This document shows positions 42,901-57,900 of a stretch of DNA of 64,000 nt, one piece after another. The position numbers were made by a program, and so were the translations under genes. The notes under the pieces are model-generated. The model saw only the letters and a program-made list of their open reading frames with translations. It was not told the origin of the DNA and searched no databases. The DNA is taken from contig NC_064554.1 in NCBI RefSeq assembly GCF_023856365.1, positions 1,665,001 to 1,729,000 of the forward strand, given 5' to 3'. Positions within the stretch are counted from its first letter, which is position 1, and every line of letters starts with the position of its first letter. The DNA comes from Brienomyrus brachyistius. Taxonomy: Eukaryota; Chordata; Actinopteri; Osteoglossiformes; Mormyridae.

Positions 42901-45900
42901 CACGAACCTACGTGGGGGAACAGTACCAATGACATGCAGTCAAGAATGTGCATCGTGCCAGTCGCTCGACAAGAAAAGGTGGTTAGAGAGACTCTGTCCC
43001 GACCTGGCCTTCATGCCCGGTTTGACTTCCACCACCTTGTCGGACACGTGGACTACGCGGATGGTGACCTCGCCTGATTCCGGATGGTTCTGCCTCCTGA
43101 GGTACTCGTTGACACGCGTTTCTAGGAAGTTTCCGAGCTTTGTCTGGGGCAGCCCTGATGAAGCCAGAATGGAAGGGGAAAGTGGATGGGGGAGGGGGGC
43201 ACAAGAGGTCAGGGCTACATCCCGAGGTCAATATACAACACTGTGCTAAAGTCTTAGGCAGTAAAAGCTATTTTTCTGGGTAGCATGTGCACTTCTTTTA
43301 AAAAAGCATTAGAACATATGCAAATTAAGAGTAACAATAAAAACTATTTCTTCTGTTCTCCAATAAATTACTGATATCTCGCTGGATGGCTAGATGGACA
43401 CCGCTTCCGTTCCCAAACCTGATGCACCTCAAGCATTCCCTGTATTTGTTAACTTTCTCCCACAACTGACTTTAATTACATTAATTCAGTTAATATGATG
43501 AGATAATGAGATATTGACCAGCCAGACAAGATGCGCTAGTGTTCGAGTCAAAAAATATGTGGGTGTTTTGGACGATTGCTGCAAATGCTGAGGTGATTTT
43601 AGAAGTTCTGAAACGGCTAAGCTAACACACTTTGACAGGCATAATCAGTTTTACACCAACATGACGATCATTTAGAAATTTTATTTGGCTGCCTTTGACT
43701 TTTGCTCAGTGCTGTACATCTTAAACCAAACTCAAGAACTCAACCTCCAAGCTAAAAGTTTCACAAATAAACATGCACCCTACAGACTGAGTTCTTCAGC
43801 AGGAGCACAGGAGCTTCAGTAAGGTGGACGAGATCAAATGTGTCTTCAAGGGTTTAAAGTACCCAACTAAACGGAGTAAAAAGCTACCAGGACGCCCCCC
43901 ACTCACTTTTAGCTGCATATTTGTTCTCCTTGCGTGTTTTATTGGACTTCTTCAGGCACCTATCACACACGAAGCTGAGGGGGGGAGAGGGAGGCAGGCC
44001 TTGAGCGTAATGGCAGAAAGAAGAAAAAAAAGGACACCAGGAAGTGGGGCTTGGGGATCTGCAAGGAAATATCAGCTCACCCTGTTGGCCAAATGGTCTC
44101 GTTATGAAGGACGCAGATCTGGTGCATTTTACGACCACAGTCGATGCACTCAACAAGCCTGTGAAGAGACGAGCCTGGAGTGAGTCCAAAAGCATGGAGA
44201 GGCTGCCCACCATCGAGCATGCGGTGTGGACCGTGCGATCGGGCTACTGACAGGCCTTCAGACAGTGCAAATTCACACTAATGGGAGACTCCGGTTAGGG
44301 CAAATCGGAAAAGCGCTTACAGCTCAGGGTCCAGCGTGTCATTCTTCTTCCTCTCGAACTGGTCTTTGTTGATGGATCTGGAAATGAGAAGGGAGAGCGT
44401 GCCCACATGGGCCGTCAGCACCGGTCATGGGCTCACTTCACACTGGCCCTCATGGTAGCCTTGGGGCTAATTTACTGGTAGTAATCTAACTGGGATTTCC
44501 AGGGGATGCTAAGCTACATTAGACTAAAAACACTCATTTCAAGAACTAAAGATTCAATACAACAGCATTTATACATTTAAACAAATCCAGTTACTTTCAA
44601 ACAGTCTGCCCTATTATTCACACAACCGGGCACACAGGAGTCCGCAAGTTTAAAATGGCCTTCTAGTTAAAAACCAGAATACTGGGCAGGTTAAAGCAAA
44701 AGACCAACTGAAGGAAGCAGAAACATAGGGAGAAAAAAAAGAGGGGAAAAAGTGGGAGAGCAACAGAGAAAGAGAAAACGGAGGATAAAGGGGAGAGAAA
44801 AAGTTGTCAGTGTGAGAACGGCCATTGTACAGAAACACTAAAACAGCAACATCCTGAAGAATCACTCCAGCAGTACTGAATGGTCAAGAACATCCTGCAG
44901 AAACATGTCAGGAGATGAGATGGAGATGAGAGATGGAGTTGTAGATACTCACGTCTGTGGCTGAGAGGGGTCGTCCCCCAGGGACACGCTCTCCCCCTGG
45001 ATTTCGTTGAAACACTTCTCACAGAAGTGGTACCTGTCAGCAAGAAGCCCATATTTTGGTGAACTATACCGTTCGCCACAGTACAGCCAATCACAGAGAG
45101 GGCATCAAGGAGCAGCCACCAATCAGGGCAGGGCAGGCCAAGGGGAGCGGGCACGCGGGAAGAGCAGAGGGCAGGGTCGATCGTCGTCGGGGCAGCCAAT
45201 CATGATGCAGGATTTGTTTTGTGTGTGTGTAAAATTTCGGAGTGGATGATTGGTCACAGCAAAGCAGGCCAATGCAGACATCACAAGCGTTAAAAAAAGA
45301 GAGAAAGGGAGAGGGGGAGTCGGGAGAAGGGTACAATGAGTATTAAAATAAGTGAAAAATAAAACGTTACAGACAAGACGAGGACAAAGTGAATGGGATG
45401 GCAAGGGGAGGGAGGAGGACACGACAACATCCGAGATAAACAGAGAGCAGAAAAGCCAAGGCAAAGCGCATATTAGCTTCCAGACAAGTCAATGGGCAAA
45501 AACATCACAGCTAAGCAGTAACAGGAGGTGGGGAGGGGGGGGGTCATTATGCACAAATGAGGGACACATTAACAAAGGATTTACATCGACTTGTCAGCTC
45601 ATTTTAAAGAGGGCCCTTTTTGGCACCTGGCAGTTTAAAAATGGAATGCACTGCGGGACAGAAGAGCCCCATTTGGACTGCTCAGGCAAGCCACTCGCAC
45701 CTACACACTACGCTGGGAAGCCCCCACTGCCCCCGGACATCAAGTCCATGAGGCGAGCACAAGCCGCCCGAGAGGCACAACCCAACATCCAAAGCCAATT
45801 ATACCAGCAAACTCTTACAGTTTTGCAAAAAGGAGCCCCTTTATAAATGCCATGGTGTTCATAAGCAATGACATAAAACTCCCCATTCAGACCAACATGG

Positions 45901-48900
45901 GGCGGCCAAACCGACACATACACATTGGCGTGTGCGCCGCATGCAGGCCTGTACACGGGACCGCTGACACGTGTGCGTCGCCCGTGCTTAAAGGCGAGGG
46001 ACACAAACGCCGCCATTAAGTCATAAGACGGCCGCCTCCGTTCTCGAATTCTGTACAGAATCTACTCTGTGGACGGGGGGCACCGCCCACGCCGGCCTGG
46101 GGTAGGATTCCGCGGGAGTGCCCGGCAGGGCCTCACCTGTTCTGGTAGCTGAAGTACGCAGCGTCACGGGGAATGGTGCACAGCTGTTTACCGTAGCAAC
46201 ACAGGGTCTGGGGGGAGAACTCCAGCTGCGCCACGGCAACAGGCAAAAAAAAATGGGTAGTTAATGGCCAAGTTGGCGGACAGTTGGCAAAGAACAGCCA
46301 ATCATACAACGCGCTTTGACACATCAATTTTGGGACCCTCTCTTTCTGACACGTACCTTTCTGCCGCAGCAGTAACCCAGGCTCTGCATGACCGGGTCGA
46401 TCTCCTGCTCGAAGACCTCGGCCAGCTTGGAGCAATACTTGTAGACACGCGAGGTCTTGCGGTTGTAGAGCCAGGCGTTGTTGAACATGAGCCAGATGTC
46501 GTCCACGTACTGCCAGGGCTCCTGGTATTGGCCTGTGTCCAGCTTACGCTTGATGGTGGACAGGTCCATTGGGTTCTTCACAATGTCAAAGTAGTCCTGG
46601 GATTTCCCCAAGGTGGTTCAGAAAGGGGGTGGGGGTGAGGTGGAAGGAGTTTGAGGCATCGCGGGTTTGGCCCACAGTAGAATGAAGGAGGAAGTTGGCA
46701 GCAGAGGTCAGTGTTGTCATCATTGTCATCGTCGAAGTAGAACATTGAGAAGAGGAAGAGAATGATCATCAGCAATAAGAACCGCCAAGAGCTTCACACA
46801 CACACACAGAAAAACGTTCTCCGTCCTTGTCTGAACTTTGCACCTTTTTATCCAGCTGGGTTTCGAATTCAAGTATTGCTGCTACCACCTGAGGACATCC
46901 CTCAAGGCCAACAGACACATTTTCACCCCGTGACCATGAAACAGGTCATCAGTCCCCTCCCACTTTATTACTACTGACCGAGTGCAGAGTTGAGGCGAGA
47001 CGGAGCGAAATCAGCGGACATGGTAACGCACGCTGACAGCGCCAGGCAACGGGCAGCAAAACAGGCAGCACGTTTAAAAGCCAAGCGCCCAGGAGCGAGC
47101 AGAAACAAGCCATAGAGATGCCTTCGGTGGCAGGGTCGTCATGGGAACTGACGGGCGAGCAGCCAGCATCCAGCATCCAGTCTGGCTGCCCTAGCGCACG
47201 TGTTCCTGCACATTATGTGAACGTAACGGTCGTGACGTTACGGGAGCGTTCCCGCTAGTCATTCGTAAACACGGAGTAGATATACGTGACATATCCGTGT
47301 GAATTGCAGAGGGGGGTATCCGCAGTGAACTGTACAGTGAGGACAGGCTAATACTGGCAGGAACACGACACTGGGACGACCGGCACTGCAAGCTGGACCA
47401 GACGGAGAAGTGTGACCCCACGACAGTATAAATAAATACTGGGGAAAAAAAATCTTAAAATAACAACATGTCTGCCTGCAGGTAGCAGTACAGAAAAGGG
47501 GGGGCCATTAAGATTCACGTTTTGGGGACGGACCGCTTCAATGCAGCGCCGAACCTTATCTGAGTCACCCCCTACAGACCAGACCACCTCTCACACAATC
47601 GGAGCCGTTTGCGGCCTGCATCACCTGCATATGGGTCAAAGTGCACGATGGAGTATTCACCCGCCTAGCGTGCTGACAGGTACCGTTACTGCACATGAGC
47701 TGGCATCCAGAACAAGGTCATTATGTCGCGGACGAGTCAGAACAGGCTTCTGACGGCAAAGAGTGTGCGAAAGGTGGTCCTGCACATTTGTTTGGCTGAG
47801 GCACACTCCCCCATTTGACCCCAGGCCCAACCACGTCCGGCACAGAGCCGGAGGCCGCGGAGATGCTCCACTAGCCCCCGAAGCTCATCATCAGAATCTC
47901 AACGCTTCAAAGCATCAAATGTGCTTCGAAGCATGCGGCGAATGGAAATAGTTCAAATGGAAATGAAGCAAGAGGAGATGATGTCAAAATGCCCCCGGAA
48001 CTGTCTGCGGGGCGTAAACGGGCACGTCCACCCAGCGCCCTCGAACCTGCAGGCCCTGAACTGGGCCCTTTCCAACTCGCTGGGGCCCAATTACTGCTCC
48101 GTAAAGCACCATCTGTCTGACAGAGCAGGGCATGAGAGAGAAGGTATAGAGGTCGGCGTGCCAAGCTGACCCCCGGGAAACGGCAGGCGGTGTCACCCGG
48201 AAAGGGGAGGGGGGGGGGGGAAGGCTCTGCGTATCCAGGCAACTAGAAGCTTTAGATGGGCAGCAGACAGACGGGGAGCTCATTTTTAAGGGAGGCGTCC
48301 CCAAGCGGCATCGCTGGCTATACTACTCCATTTCATGCTGATTAATGAGCCTCTGCCCTCCCTCTGCCTCCCCCCAACGAGTTCGATAACTGAAGTGACT
48401 TTCTTTTAGACTTCGGAAACTTTCTGGTGTTGCTTCATTTTATTTGAAGAATTTTAGGAAGAAGATAAAATGAAGGGAGCCGGAGAGAAGCAAGCATGAG
48501 CTCACACACAGACAGACGTACAGACGCTTTAGATTCCCTCGCGCCTCGAGACAGCCTCCCATGCCGTAGACGTGTAAACACACACACACAGATTTGTGAT
48601 TATATCTTTGTGGGGACTCTCCATTCATTTCTATGGGGATAACTCAAATCACATGACACTCTTAACCCCTACCAAGCCCTAACTTTAACCATAAGTAAGC
48701 AGACAAAAAGACTTTTGGTATTTTTACTTTTTGGTTCTTACTACATTGCGGGGGGCTTTGTTCCCCACAATTTAATATAAACCTAACCCACACACACACT
48801 CCCACACGGTATCAGAGATCCACTCACACACACACTCACACAAACGGTCATGAAAAGGAGAGGACAGCCAGGGCCAGGAGGAAAAGCAGGCGTGATGAGA

Positions 48901-51900
48901 AAAGAACTACAGGTGGTGGGGGGGAAAGGGGGGCATCTAAGTGGAGGCAAAAATGGAAGCCAGCGCAGTCCCTTACCAGGTTAGTTCGGTTACTAGTTCG
49001 AATACGTACGGGTATTCCCAGTAACTGGGGGTCCACCGGCTGTCGGAAGGGCAGCGACTCGGGATCCTGCCGGTACAGAGCCTCCAGGGTGGGCATGAGA
49101 GCCTGCCGCAGTTCCTCTGGCTTGAAGACTGCCATGGGGGAGAGGGCGAGGTCAGCGCGTTGGGCACAGACTCACGCGGCTAACCGCCGGGGGGCAGGGT
49201 CAAACCAGAGAACTCGCCAAACAACACAGGCTGCCACAGGGCTCACAGGAAACTGCGCTAGAAAGGTGACAGACAAACCGAATCTGCCGCTAATTCTGCC
49301 ACCACACTTATACCAGCTTACGGTGTTTATGCCCCAATACCTCACAGAGGGAAAGTGCAGGACGAGTCGGCGTGGCCGCCTTACTTTTCCTCTTGCTCTG
49401 AGCGCTGGGCGGAGAGCTCAGAGGACCGGCCGAGCCTGACCCCTCCTCTTCCTCTTTGGGCTCCACTTTCACATCTGGCTTCCTGTCCTCAAGCCCCGGC
49501 CCCAGCACAGTGTCCATGGGCTCCACTTTGCACCGATCACCTGCCGCTTCTTCCTTTTTAAGCTGAAGGGAGATGGAATTAAAAAGACACGGATGAGAAG
49601 TGAACAGACAAACACAGACTCATCAATGCTGTTCAGCTCAACTCAAGCAAATGGGATCAGCACCACCTCCCCGTAGATCTATCTATTCAAAACGCCATGT
49701 GCTACAAAGTAATCTTGCTCATCTCACAACTGTTACTTGGTGGTAAACATGAATTGAATTTGAAATTCCTTCATAACTGATAAAATCATCAGATCAGCTC
49801 AGAGGGAGTGGCAAGGTGACACAGCCTAGTAAGACTATAGCCATGTGGCGACCACACTGGCCTTCCTGCTAGAGCACTCCCTCTCGCCCACTTGCTCTCT
49901 CACATCAGGCTTCTCCTCGGCCTTCATGTCAGCGTGCATCGCGGCCATCTTCCCTGAGGCTTTCCCGTCCGCGCCCTCGTCCTCATCCTCCTCGTCCGGC
50001 TGCTTGACTTCCATCTTGGGGTCAGGCGGGGCATGCTGAGAGCCAGCATCGGTACTACTAACAGATGCAGGCGTGGAGACCTGACCATCAGCAGTCAGGG
50101 ATGATCTTTGAGACAGCTGGAGGAGCGGAGAGGCAGGTTAGGGCACGTGGGGGACAAATGAGAAAAGCCCAAGTGGACACAGCTCTCGACTTGCGTAAAA
50201 ACTGACTTAAATCGGGACAAAAAATATATGATGGCGTTTCTGTAAACTTTGTAATGCAAAAAGGCGACGGAAGTCAGTATGTAAATTTGCACTTTCCATT
50301 TATTTAATACGAGTTCTTTAGTACATAAGACTGGTATATTTTTCATCTTCTGCTCTATTTTTATTATAAGTCGTCGTGAATAAAATGAGGCATAAATCTG
50401 AGTCCTGGTTTGTGGAAGGTGGGGAGTTGTTTAGGGGAAGCAGCAGGTAAGCGCAGACTCACCGGAGTGCGTGGCAGTTGGGGTGGCAGGGGGGCAGTCG
50501 GGGTGGACACCGAGGAAGTCAGCCCCGGCTGGGCCCCACCAGGGGCACTTCCTGCCATCTGTTGCTGCTGCTGCTGCAGCAATTGAGCGGGTTTGTCCGA
50601 GCCCATCCCTGGGCCCATGGCCTGAGCTAACTGCTGCTGGGGGGGCAGAGGAGCCAGCTGGGGTGGCGTGGGGGTCTGCGGCTGGGGCGTCTGCGAGCTC
50701 GCCAGCGCCGGCGGCGTGTGGTGGGGGGTGGGAGTCAGACTACGGGCAGGGGACGGCGAGTTCTGCCGCAGCTGGGGGGGGCAGTGCGGGTGAGAGCTGC
50801 TGGCTTGGGCTGAGGGGGGAGGCAGGCCAGGGGGAGGGCCTCCACCAGGGCCGCCAGATCCCATGGGCCCCACCAGGGCCCCACCCCCCACTGGTCCTGT
50901 CTGGGGGAGTGGACTGCTTACAGGAAGCGGTGGGGGTGTGGCCATCGGAGACTGCTGGGGGGGGAGGTGCAAAGTAAATAAATTAGTGATAATAAATGCT
51001 CCTAATAAAATGGCTCAAGTAATAGCACATCTGCGTTTCATATGGGGGGGCCGGAGTCTCTAACCTGTGCCATGCCAGCCGAGCCGGGCCCGAGTCCAGG
51101 TCCTGATCCGGGACACTGATTGGGGGGCAGGTACTGGTTCTGGAGCTGGTTCACATTTGGCTGGCCCATTCTTGGGCTTCCCATACCCACCTAAATGAGA
51201 GACACTCGAGTTAAACACAAAACTGAACCGAGAATGGTGCCTCCATTACTGCTCTCCCTGCCTCACGGTCGACTGCTCACAGACAGCAGGGACGGAGCAC
51301 AGACCTGGCCGAGGGGGAGGCCCATCTGCAGAGGCGGCGTGGACCTCTGGGCCATGGGCTGCATTCCCATCTGGCTGAACTGGCCCATACCTGATGAGAA
51401 GAAATTGTTTAGTGCGAGGGCAGGAGTGTACACACAAACACGATCAGCCACAGAAAGGGTGTAGGCCTTACACATACATACTGAGGACCTCAGGCTCTTA
51501 GGAAAGGTCAGGCTGTTTTGCCCAACGGAGCTAAGCTTATCGGCTAAGCATCCCAGAAGGATGTCAGACTTAACAAGGTAAAACAAGAGAGAGTGCATAT
51601 GAGTGTCTCAGCCTGAGAGTGGGGTTTGGGTGCCCACCAGAAGGGTTCTGCATCCGGTTCATCTGGTTGGTCACTGGGGACCGGACAAGAGAGGGATCAG
51701 AATGAGGTCCGTCTGCAAAAGAGACAACTCAGTCAGGATGGATATTCGCAATGTGGCTGCTTACACCACTGCCATTGTAAGAGAATCCTCTACATGGACC
51801 TGCAGCCATTTCATGGTCATTATTAGTCTCCATTCCATGCAACTAATGTACCTAAGGGCTTCACTACATGGACAAAAGTACTGGGACACCTGGCTATTAT

Positions 51901-54900
51901 ACCCACAGGAACTTTTATTACATCCCATTGTAAATCCATAGGCATCAATATGGAGCTGGTCTCCCCTTTGCAGCTATAACAGCTGCCTCTTTTCTGGGAA
52001 GGTTTTCCACAAGATTTTGGATTTGGTCTGTGGGCATTTTTGCCCATTCATCCAGAAGAGCATTTGTGAGGTCAGGCACTGATGTTGGATGCGAAAGCCT
52101 GGTTCACACATTCCATTCTAGTTCATTTCAAAGGTGCTCGATGGGGTTGAGATCAGGGATCTGTGTTGGCCAGTCAAGTTCTTCCACATCAAACATACCT
52201 TTACCAAACATGGACCAGTCATGCTGTAACATAAAATGGCCCTCCTTCCTCAAACTGTTCCCACAAGGTTGGAAGCATAGAATTATCCAATATATCCTGG
52301 TATGCTGAAGCATTAAGACTTCCCTTCACTGGAACTAAGGGGCCCAGCCCCTGAAAAACAACCCCATACCATTATCCCTATACCAAACTGGCACAATGCA
52401 GTCAGGCAGGTAACTTTCTCATGGCATCTGTCATCGAAAACGACTCACGCATTGAGATTATGACACACAGTCAGAGCTGAGACTGGATGACGCTAAAATC
52501 CAATAACCCCATGGAGAGATCGAGTGAACTCACTGGGCGGCTGGCCGGGTGGCATGGGGGGCTGCCCCAGTCCAGGGGGACCCTGGCCCAGGCCGGAAGG
52601 CGGCATGCCAGGCTGTGTGGGCAGCATGCCCTGCTTCTGCAGCCGGGTTCGCCGCTTCTCTTCCAGCTCCTTCTGGATCTTATAGATCTTCTCCGCCAGG
52701 AGATGGTAGTACTCGGCCTGCGAGGGGCAGCAGAGAGACGTTGTTACACATCGGTGCCGCTGGCGTGAGAGGACAGGTGGAGAAAGGGTACGCACCCTGC
52801 TGTTGGCCGACTCGTACATGTCACCCTCCACCTTGCGGGCGTAGGCCACTAGGTTCTCCATTCGCCGGTCCTTGAGTGCAGCTGGGTCGGGTGTGGGGAA
52901 GATGGCCTGCACCCTGCTCAGGGCAGAAACAGATGGATGGAATCATGTGAAACGGTGGGAATGCTATCAACATGCAGAGTACGCATGGAGAGCAGCGGTG
53001 CTAGATCAGGATTTTTACCCCTCTATCCCATCAAAGGAAACGGCTTCCTCACCTGCCCCCACATCAGCTGGAGCTTCCGCATTTATACCTAGACTATAAA
53101 CAATTTTATTTTCTGAACCTGGACTTATGTTGATCTACTGTTGTCACTGTAAAATGCTACTTCCTGAAGAGATACAAGTTCACTGCGAGCATCGTTTTTA
53201 AGGTCATGGCCGCTGGCATCTCCGCGGCGTTAGGGCCAGAGCGAGGGACTTACAGTTTGTGCACCAGGTGGTTGCGCAGGTCCTGTGTGATGTCCTCATG
53301 CCAGCTCTTCCTCATGCCTGACGCGGACGGGGGAGCCGCTGTGGGCATGGAGCCCAAGACGCCCACCCCGGCGGTATCATTCATTAGACTGGGAGGGGGT
53401 AGTAAAGGAACGGGGGAATATAATTGACATGAATAATTATAGTTAACATCAGGAGATTAACATCACATTGGGGTGGTGCTGTGCCTGGACGGCGGGAGAC
53501 TTTCCATGACGCACCTCTGCGCGTTCATGCCACCATGGAGCATGGAGTCCTGCAGCAGGCTGGATTGCTGGCTGGCCGACTGGACCCCGACGCCTCCATT
53601 GACACCCATGGGGCTCCCTCCTGCTGGTGGGGAGAGAGAGAAGAAATTAAATAAAAATCCAGCCCCCCCCCCCCCTTCTGAGCTTGGCATTACAGCCCCT
53701 CCCATCCCCAGGGCTCCCTGCCGGTAGCCCCTTACTCACCCATGCCCCCCAGGGGCCGCATCCCTGGCTGCCCCTGCAGGCCCTGAGCGGACAGCTGTGT
53801 CTGGGGAGCCTGGGCGGGCATCTGGGCACCCTGGTATGTGAGGCCCAAGGCGGCGTAAGCCCTCTCGATGGAGCTGGGGTCGATCTGGCTGGGCGGGTTC
53901 AGGCTGGGTGCGCTGGGCTGGCCTCCCGGCACGGTTCCCAGGGCACTGGCCAAGCCCACTCCGGCGGAGCCCAGCAGCGCTGTGCGGATCAGAAGGAAGC
54001 TGTCAATTTAGGCCACACCCACCCTGAGGAGAGGCATTTAATGGCCTGGCTGTAATTACTGTGCAGCTTTAGCGCGCGACATGGAAGCGGCACCTCCCGC
54101 GTGACCCTCCCATTTCAGGTGGCCTCATGTGTACCACGGGCCGCGTCACCCGAGACCCAAAAAAGGGTGTGATGTCAAAAACCGCTGAAGTATTTATTTG
54201 TTTTCATCTATATTTCAGCGTCAGACAGCCAAGCGCACAGGCCCCTCCCCCTCTCGCGCAGGGGGTGGTGGTGGCAGACTCACTCTGCTGGTTCCTCTTG
54301 TCCCCGGCGTTCTTCAGCGGCAGGCAAACGGGGCAGTCGTGCCGCGTGCAGTTCTTCCAGTGCGAGATGATCTGTCTTGACGAGGCGCAGTGCGCCACTG
54401 TGGGTCGAACAGAGAGACCGTTTTACGGTGACTGAGACAGGCCTCGCCGGGGATATCGTAAATAAGAGGGCAAATTTAATCGTGTGTGTTAAACTTCCCG
54501 CAAGGATAAACAAAGGACACATATACTCATTTATCTGACCATTAAGTGATCTACAGCAGAAGCACAGGTTACAATTTTATGTGGTCCTTGGGATTCAAAC
54601 CCACAACCTGTGCATTGTTAGCACAATCCTCTACTTGTTGAGCTTCATGCTTGTGGCATGAAAGCTGTACATAAGAAAGGTCAAAGTTGATGACCAGAGA
54701 TAGGCATAGAGGGCGCACTCTCCCCCCTGCACTCACCCTGGCAGGACTTGCCGGCCTGGCAGTGGGTCATGTGGTTCAGCACGTTCTTCATAGTGCGGCA
54801 GTGAGGCAGGGAGCACGGCCGAACCTCCCCATTGGCCTGCTCGCGCCGCTGGCACTTGTGGGCATGCAGCAGGAGAACCAGCTGCTGCTGGATCAGCTTG

Positions 54901-57900
54901 CGCTTCTCTGGGTCGGCCGTGGGGGGTGGCGGGGCCCCCGCAGCGCCAGGGGGCGTCGCCACGGTGCCAAGGCCACCCGGTGCACTGGACATCATGCCGG
55001 TTGCCCCTGCAGCTGCTGCCGCCGTTCCTGCTACGGGTCCTGCCACCCCTGCTGGTGGCTGCTGGGAGGCCTGTACAGACAAGATATTAAAGGGGGGGGG
55101 TCACTTTTTTTGTTGAGGGGCTAAAATGGAAAACACAGCCACCAAAACTTACACACAGAGCAGCCCCAAACATGGCAGAGGAGCTCCTCTCATAGGTCGA
55201 CGGACACTCACCATACCAGCCATGCCCTGCATCGGTGGAGTCTTCTTATCCAGGTTAAACTGGCCGAGGCTGCTGGGCAAACCGGTCTTGTTCTGGAGCT
55301 GTGTGCCCAGTCCGGTGCCACCCAGACCTTGCCCCGCTGGCTGACCGTAAGGGTTGCCATAGGGGCCTGGATTACCCATCATGCCCATCTGGGGAAAAAA
55401 TGGCCAAAAACACTGACTTTTAAACTACCTGTAGTGTAACAGAGACATAAAACACTGGGGGGGGCTATAGATAGATAATGAGAAATGGAGTAGCAGTGGC
55501 TCCGGAAAGCCCTTCATCACAATTTTCAACCCACCACATGACAATACGAATCTTATCAAGGGTTGGAGGCTGCTTTCCCTGCCTATAGATTCATGCGTGC
55601 AGGCGGGGCCGAGGGGTACCTTGTTTACTGCTCCAGGCTGCTGCCCCCTCAGTCCAGCCTGCCCTGCTGCTCCGAGCTGCTGGCCACCCTGCATTTGCTG
55701 CTGCTGTTGTTGTAAGGTGTCGGGCAGCATGCTGTTCCCCAGAGTCATGTTTGGGTAGCCCATCCTGGGGGATCCATTCATGACCTGTCCACCTATCATG
55801 CCTTGCTGCTGCGATGTGGGTGCCTGCTGCTGTCCATTCCCCTTCGGGACTCCGGCCATGCCTCTGATCATGCCGGTCCCGCCCATCCCAGCTGGGTGCA
55901 TCATGGATGCATGCTGAGGGGAGGGCTGCTGAGGTGGGCCGCCCATGCCGGCCGGTCCCGGGGAAGCGTTCATGCCACTCAGGAGCCCCATCGCACCCCC
56001 TCCCGGGCTCGTCCCCGCCACCTGCTGGCCAGAGGGAGGTGCGGGTGGCCCGCTGGAGCGCAGGAGCTCCGACAGCTGCTTGTGCTTGGCTGCTGCGTCC
56101 TGCACCCCATGGGGACCCCCACCCACGCCAGTGTGCAGCTGGCCCAGATCTCCACCATTGGGCAAGCCCAGCTCTGAGCTGATGAGCTCGTCGGGGAGGT
56201 CATGCTCCAGGTCAAACAGTGAGCTGAAGTCTGCCGGGAGAGAAATGGGGGGAAACAAGTGTCAGTGAGAGGAGAGCTGACGGCAGACGCCGCCATCACG
56301 TACAGTCATGTCAGCCGTCGGGCTTCTGGCATTTGGATGTGAGGGCTCTGACTAGCTATAGAATCAACTCCTGCTGGGTGGGAACAGAATTACGTATTTT
56401 AAAAAACAGGACATGGAGGTCTACCCAAACCAACGACTTTGTATGAGGTGGCACAACAGCAGCTCGAGGTCAGACGAGCAGCAGCACATTTGTACATTGC
56501 AAACAAAATCTGGGGGAAAAACAAAAACAAACAAAAGCTACAGAAAGACAAAAATCCCCACACATATACCCAAAGCCCCTGGCCCTCAGTGATCTACCCT
56601 CCCCCTCGGCCCCCCAAGTGTCCCTTAACCCAGGGCATGCCAGCACTTCCTCTCTACCTACAGCACTCACGCCAGAGCACCCAACAGATACCATACTGCT
56701 GGGTGTAAAGACACAAGAAGACAGACCATGCATGTGACCAAACACATCCTTTACCAAATTAGAACCTCACAAGCATGCTTCCACATACACTAAACACTAA
56801 CAAGATGTGCCACAAGGCCACCGCCGCCACCTGCCTGAGGGTGCAGTGAGCACACCAGCATGCCCCCCTGCCACCCTGACCGTGCCGCTGTTTTAAGATG
56901 GCCCGACCAGGATTTAGTGAGAAGCGTTAGCCGTCACGCTTTGCCAGGGAACAAAACCTTGACAGAAAACGCACGACTTACCCTAGCGACATTGCTGCCA
57001 CACATCAAATACATGGGTGGCACAAACTGCTTAGGCAACAACCCAACTAATCACAATCAAAATCAATTAATAGATTAAATTAAGGCTGGGGTACATTAAT
57101 ATAGTCTTTAGTGGGATACATACTCATTTCAGCTTAACAGAACAGCATCCACATACTAGGTTACAATACAGGCAAATACACAAGGAAAAAAAATCAATCC
57201 TTTATTAAGCATTTACTCACAAATACTACTCAAAACATCATACGCTATGCTCACGTGCCTGCAAATCATTTCTACATAAGAATGGTAACACAGGCACAAA
57301 CGATTGAGATACCCACCCACTGCGCTATAGCCCCCAATCCAAGAGTCAAATAAGTCTCACCCTCATTATGGCCTTAAGATCTGAACATCACCAGGATTAT
57401 TGCAGCAGCCGTCTGCAAGATTGAGGTCGTTTACATTCACAACTGTTAAAGAACCCATCCTGATTTAATATGCTCAATACATAAATTATAGGCACAAAGT
57501 TTCTAATCTTTCCAGACATTAAATTAACGTTATTAGTGGCACCACAGAGTTTAACACAAAGTTTTGCTGTGTAAACAGGGGTATTGAAATTAATTAATCT
57601 GACAGGTGCAGCAGGCCACAGTAACATCTATATTATTGACGCTAGTAAAATCCTCGTTTTAGGCTGTCGTCTGTGCACAGCTATAGTGGCAACCCCGAAG
57701 TTTCCTTCACGGCCACAGCACTTTGTCAACAATGGTGTAGGCAAGGATCCATCTTATAAATTACAGACCGAGACCTGGTATTAACGTTTTGCATGTCAGA
57801 TGTAATAAGCGAGTGTGAAAGGCACTACTGCCATGAATCTGTAAGACATCGAGACATAAGCAAAAATGACACAGCTGTAATCTCTGATCATTCCTGTATT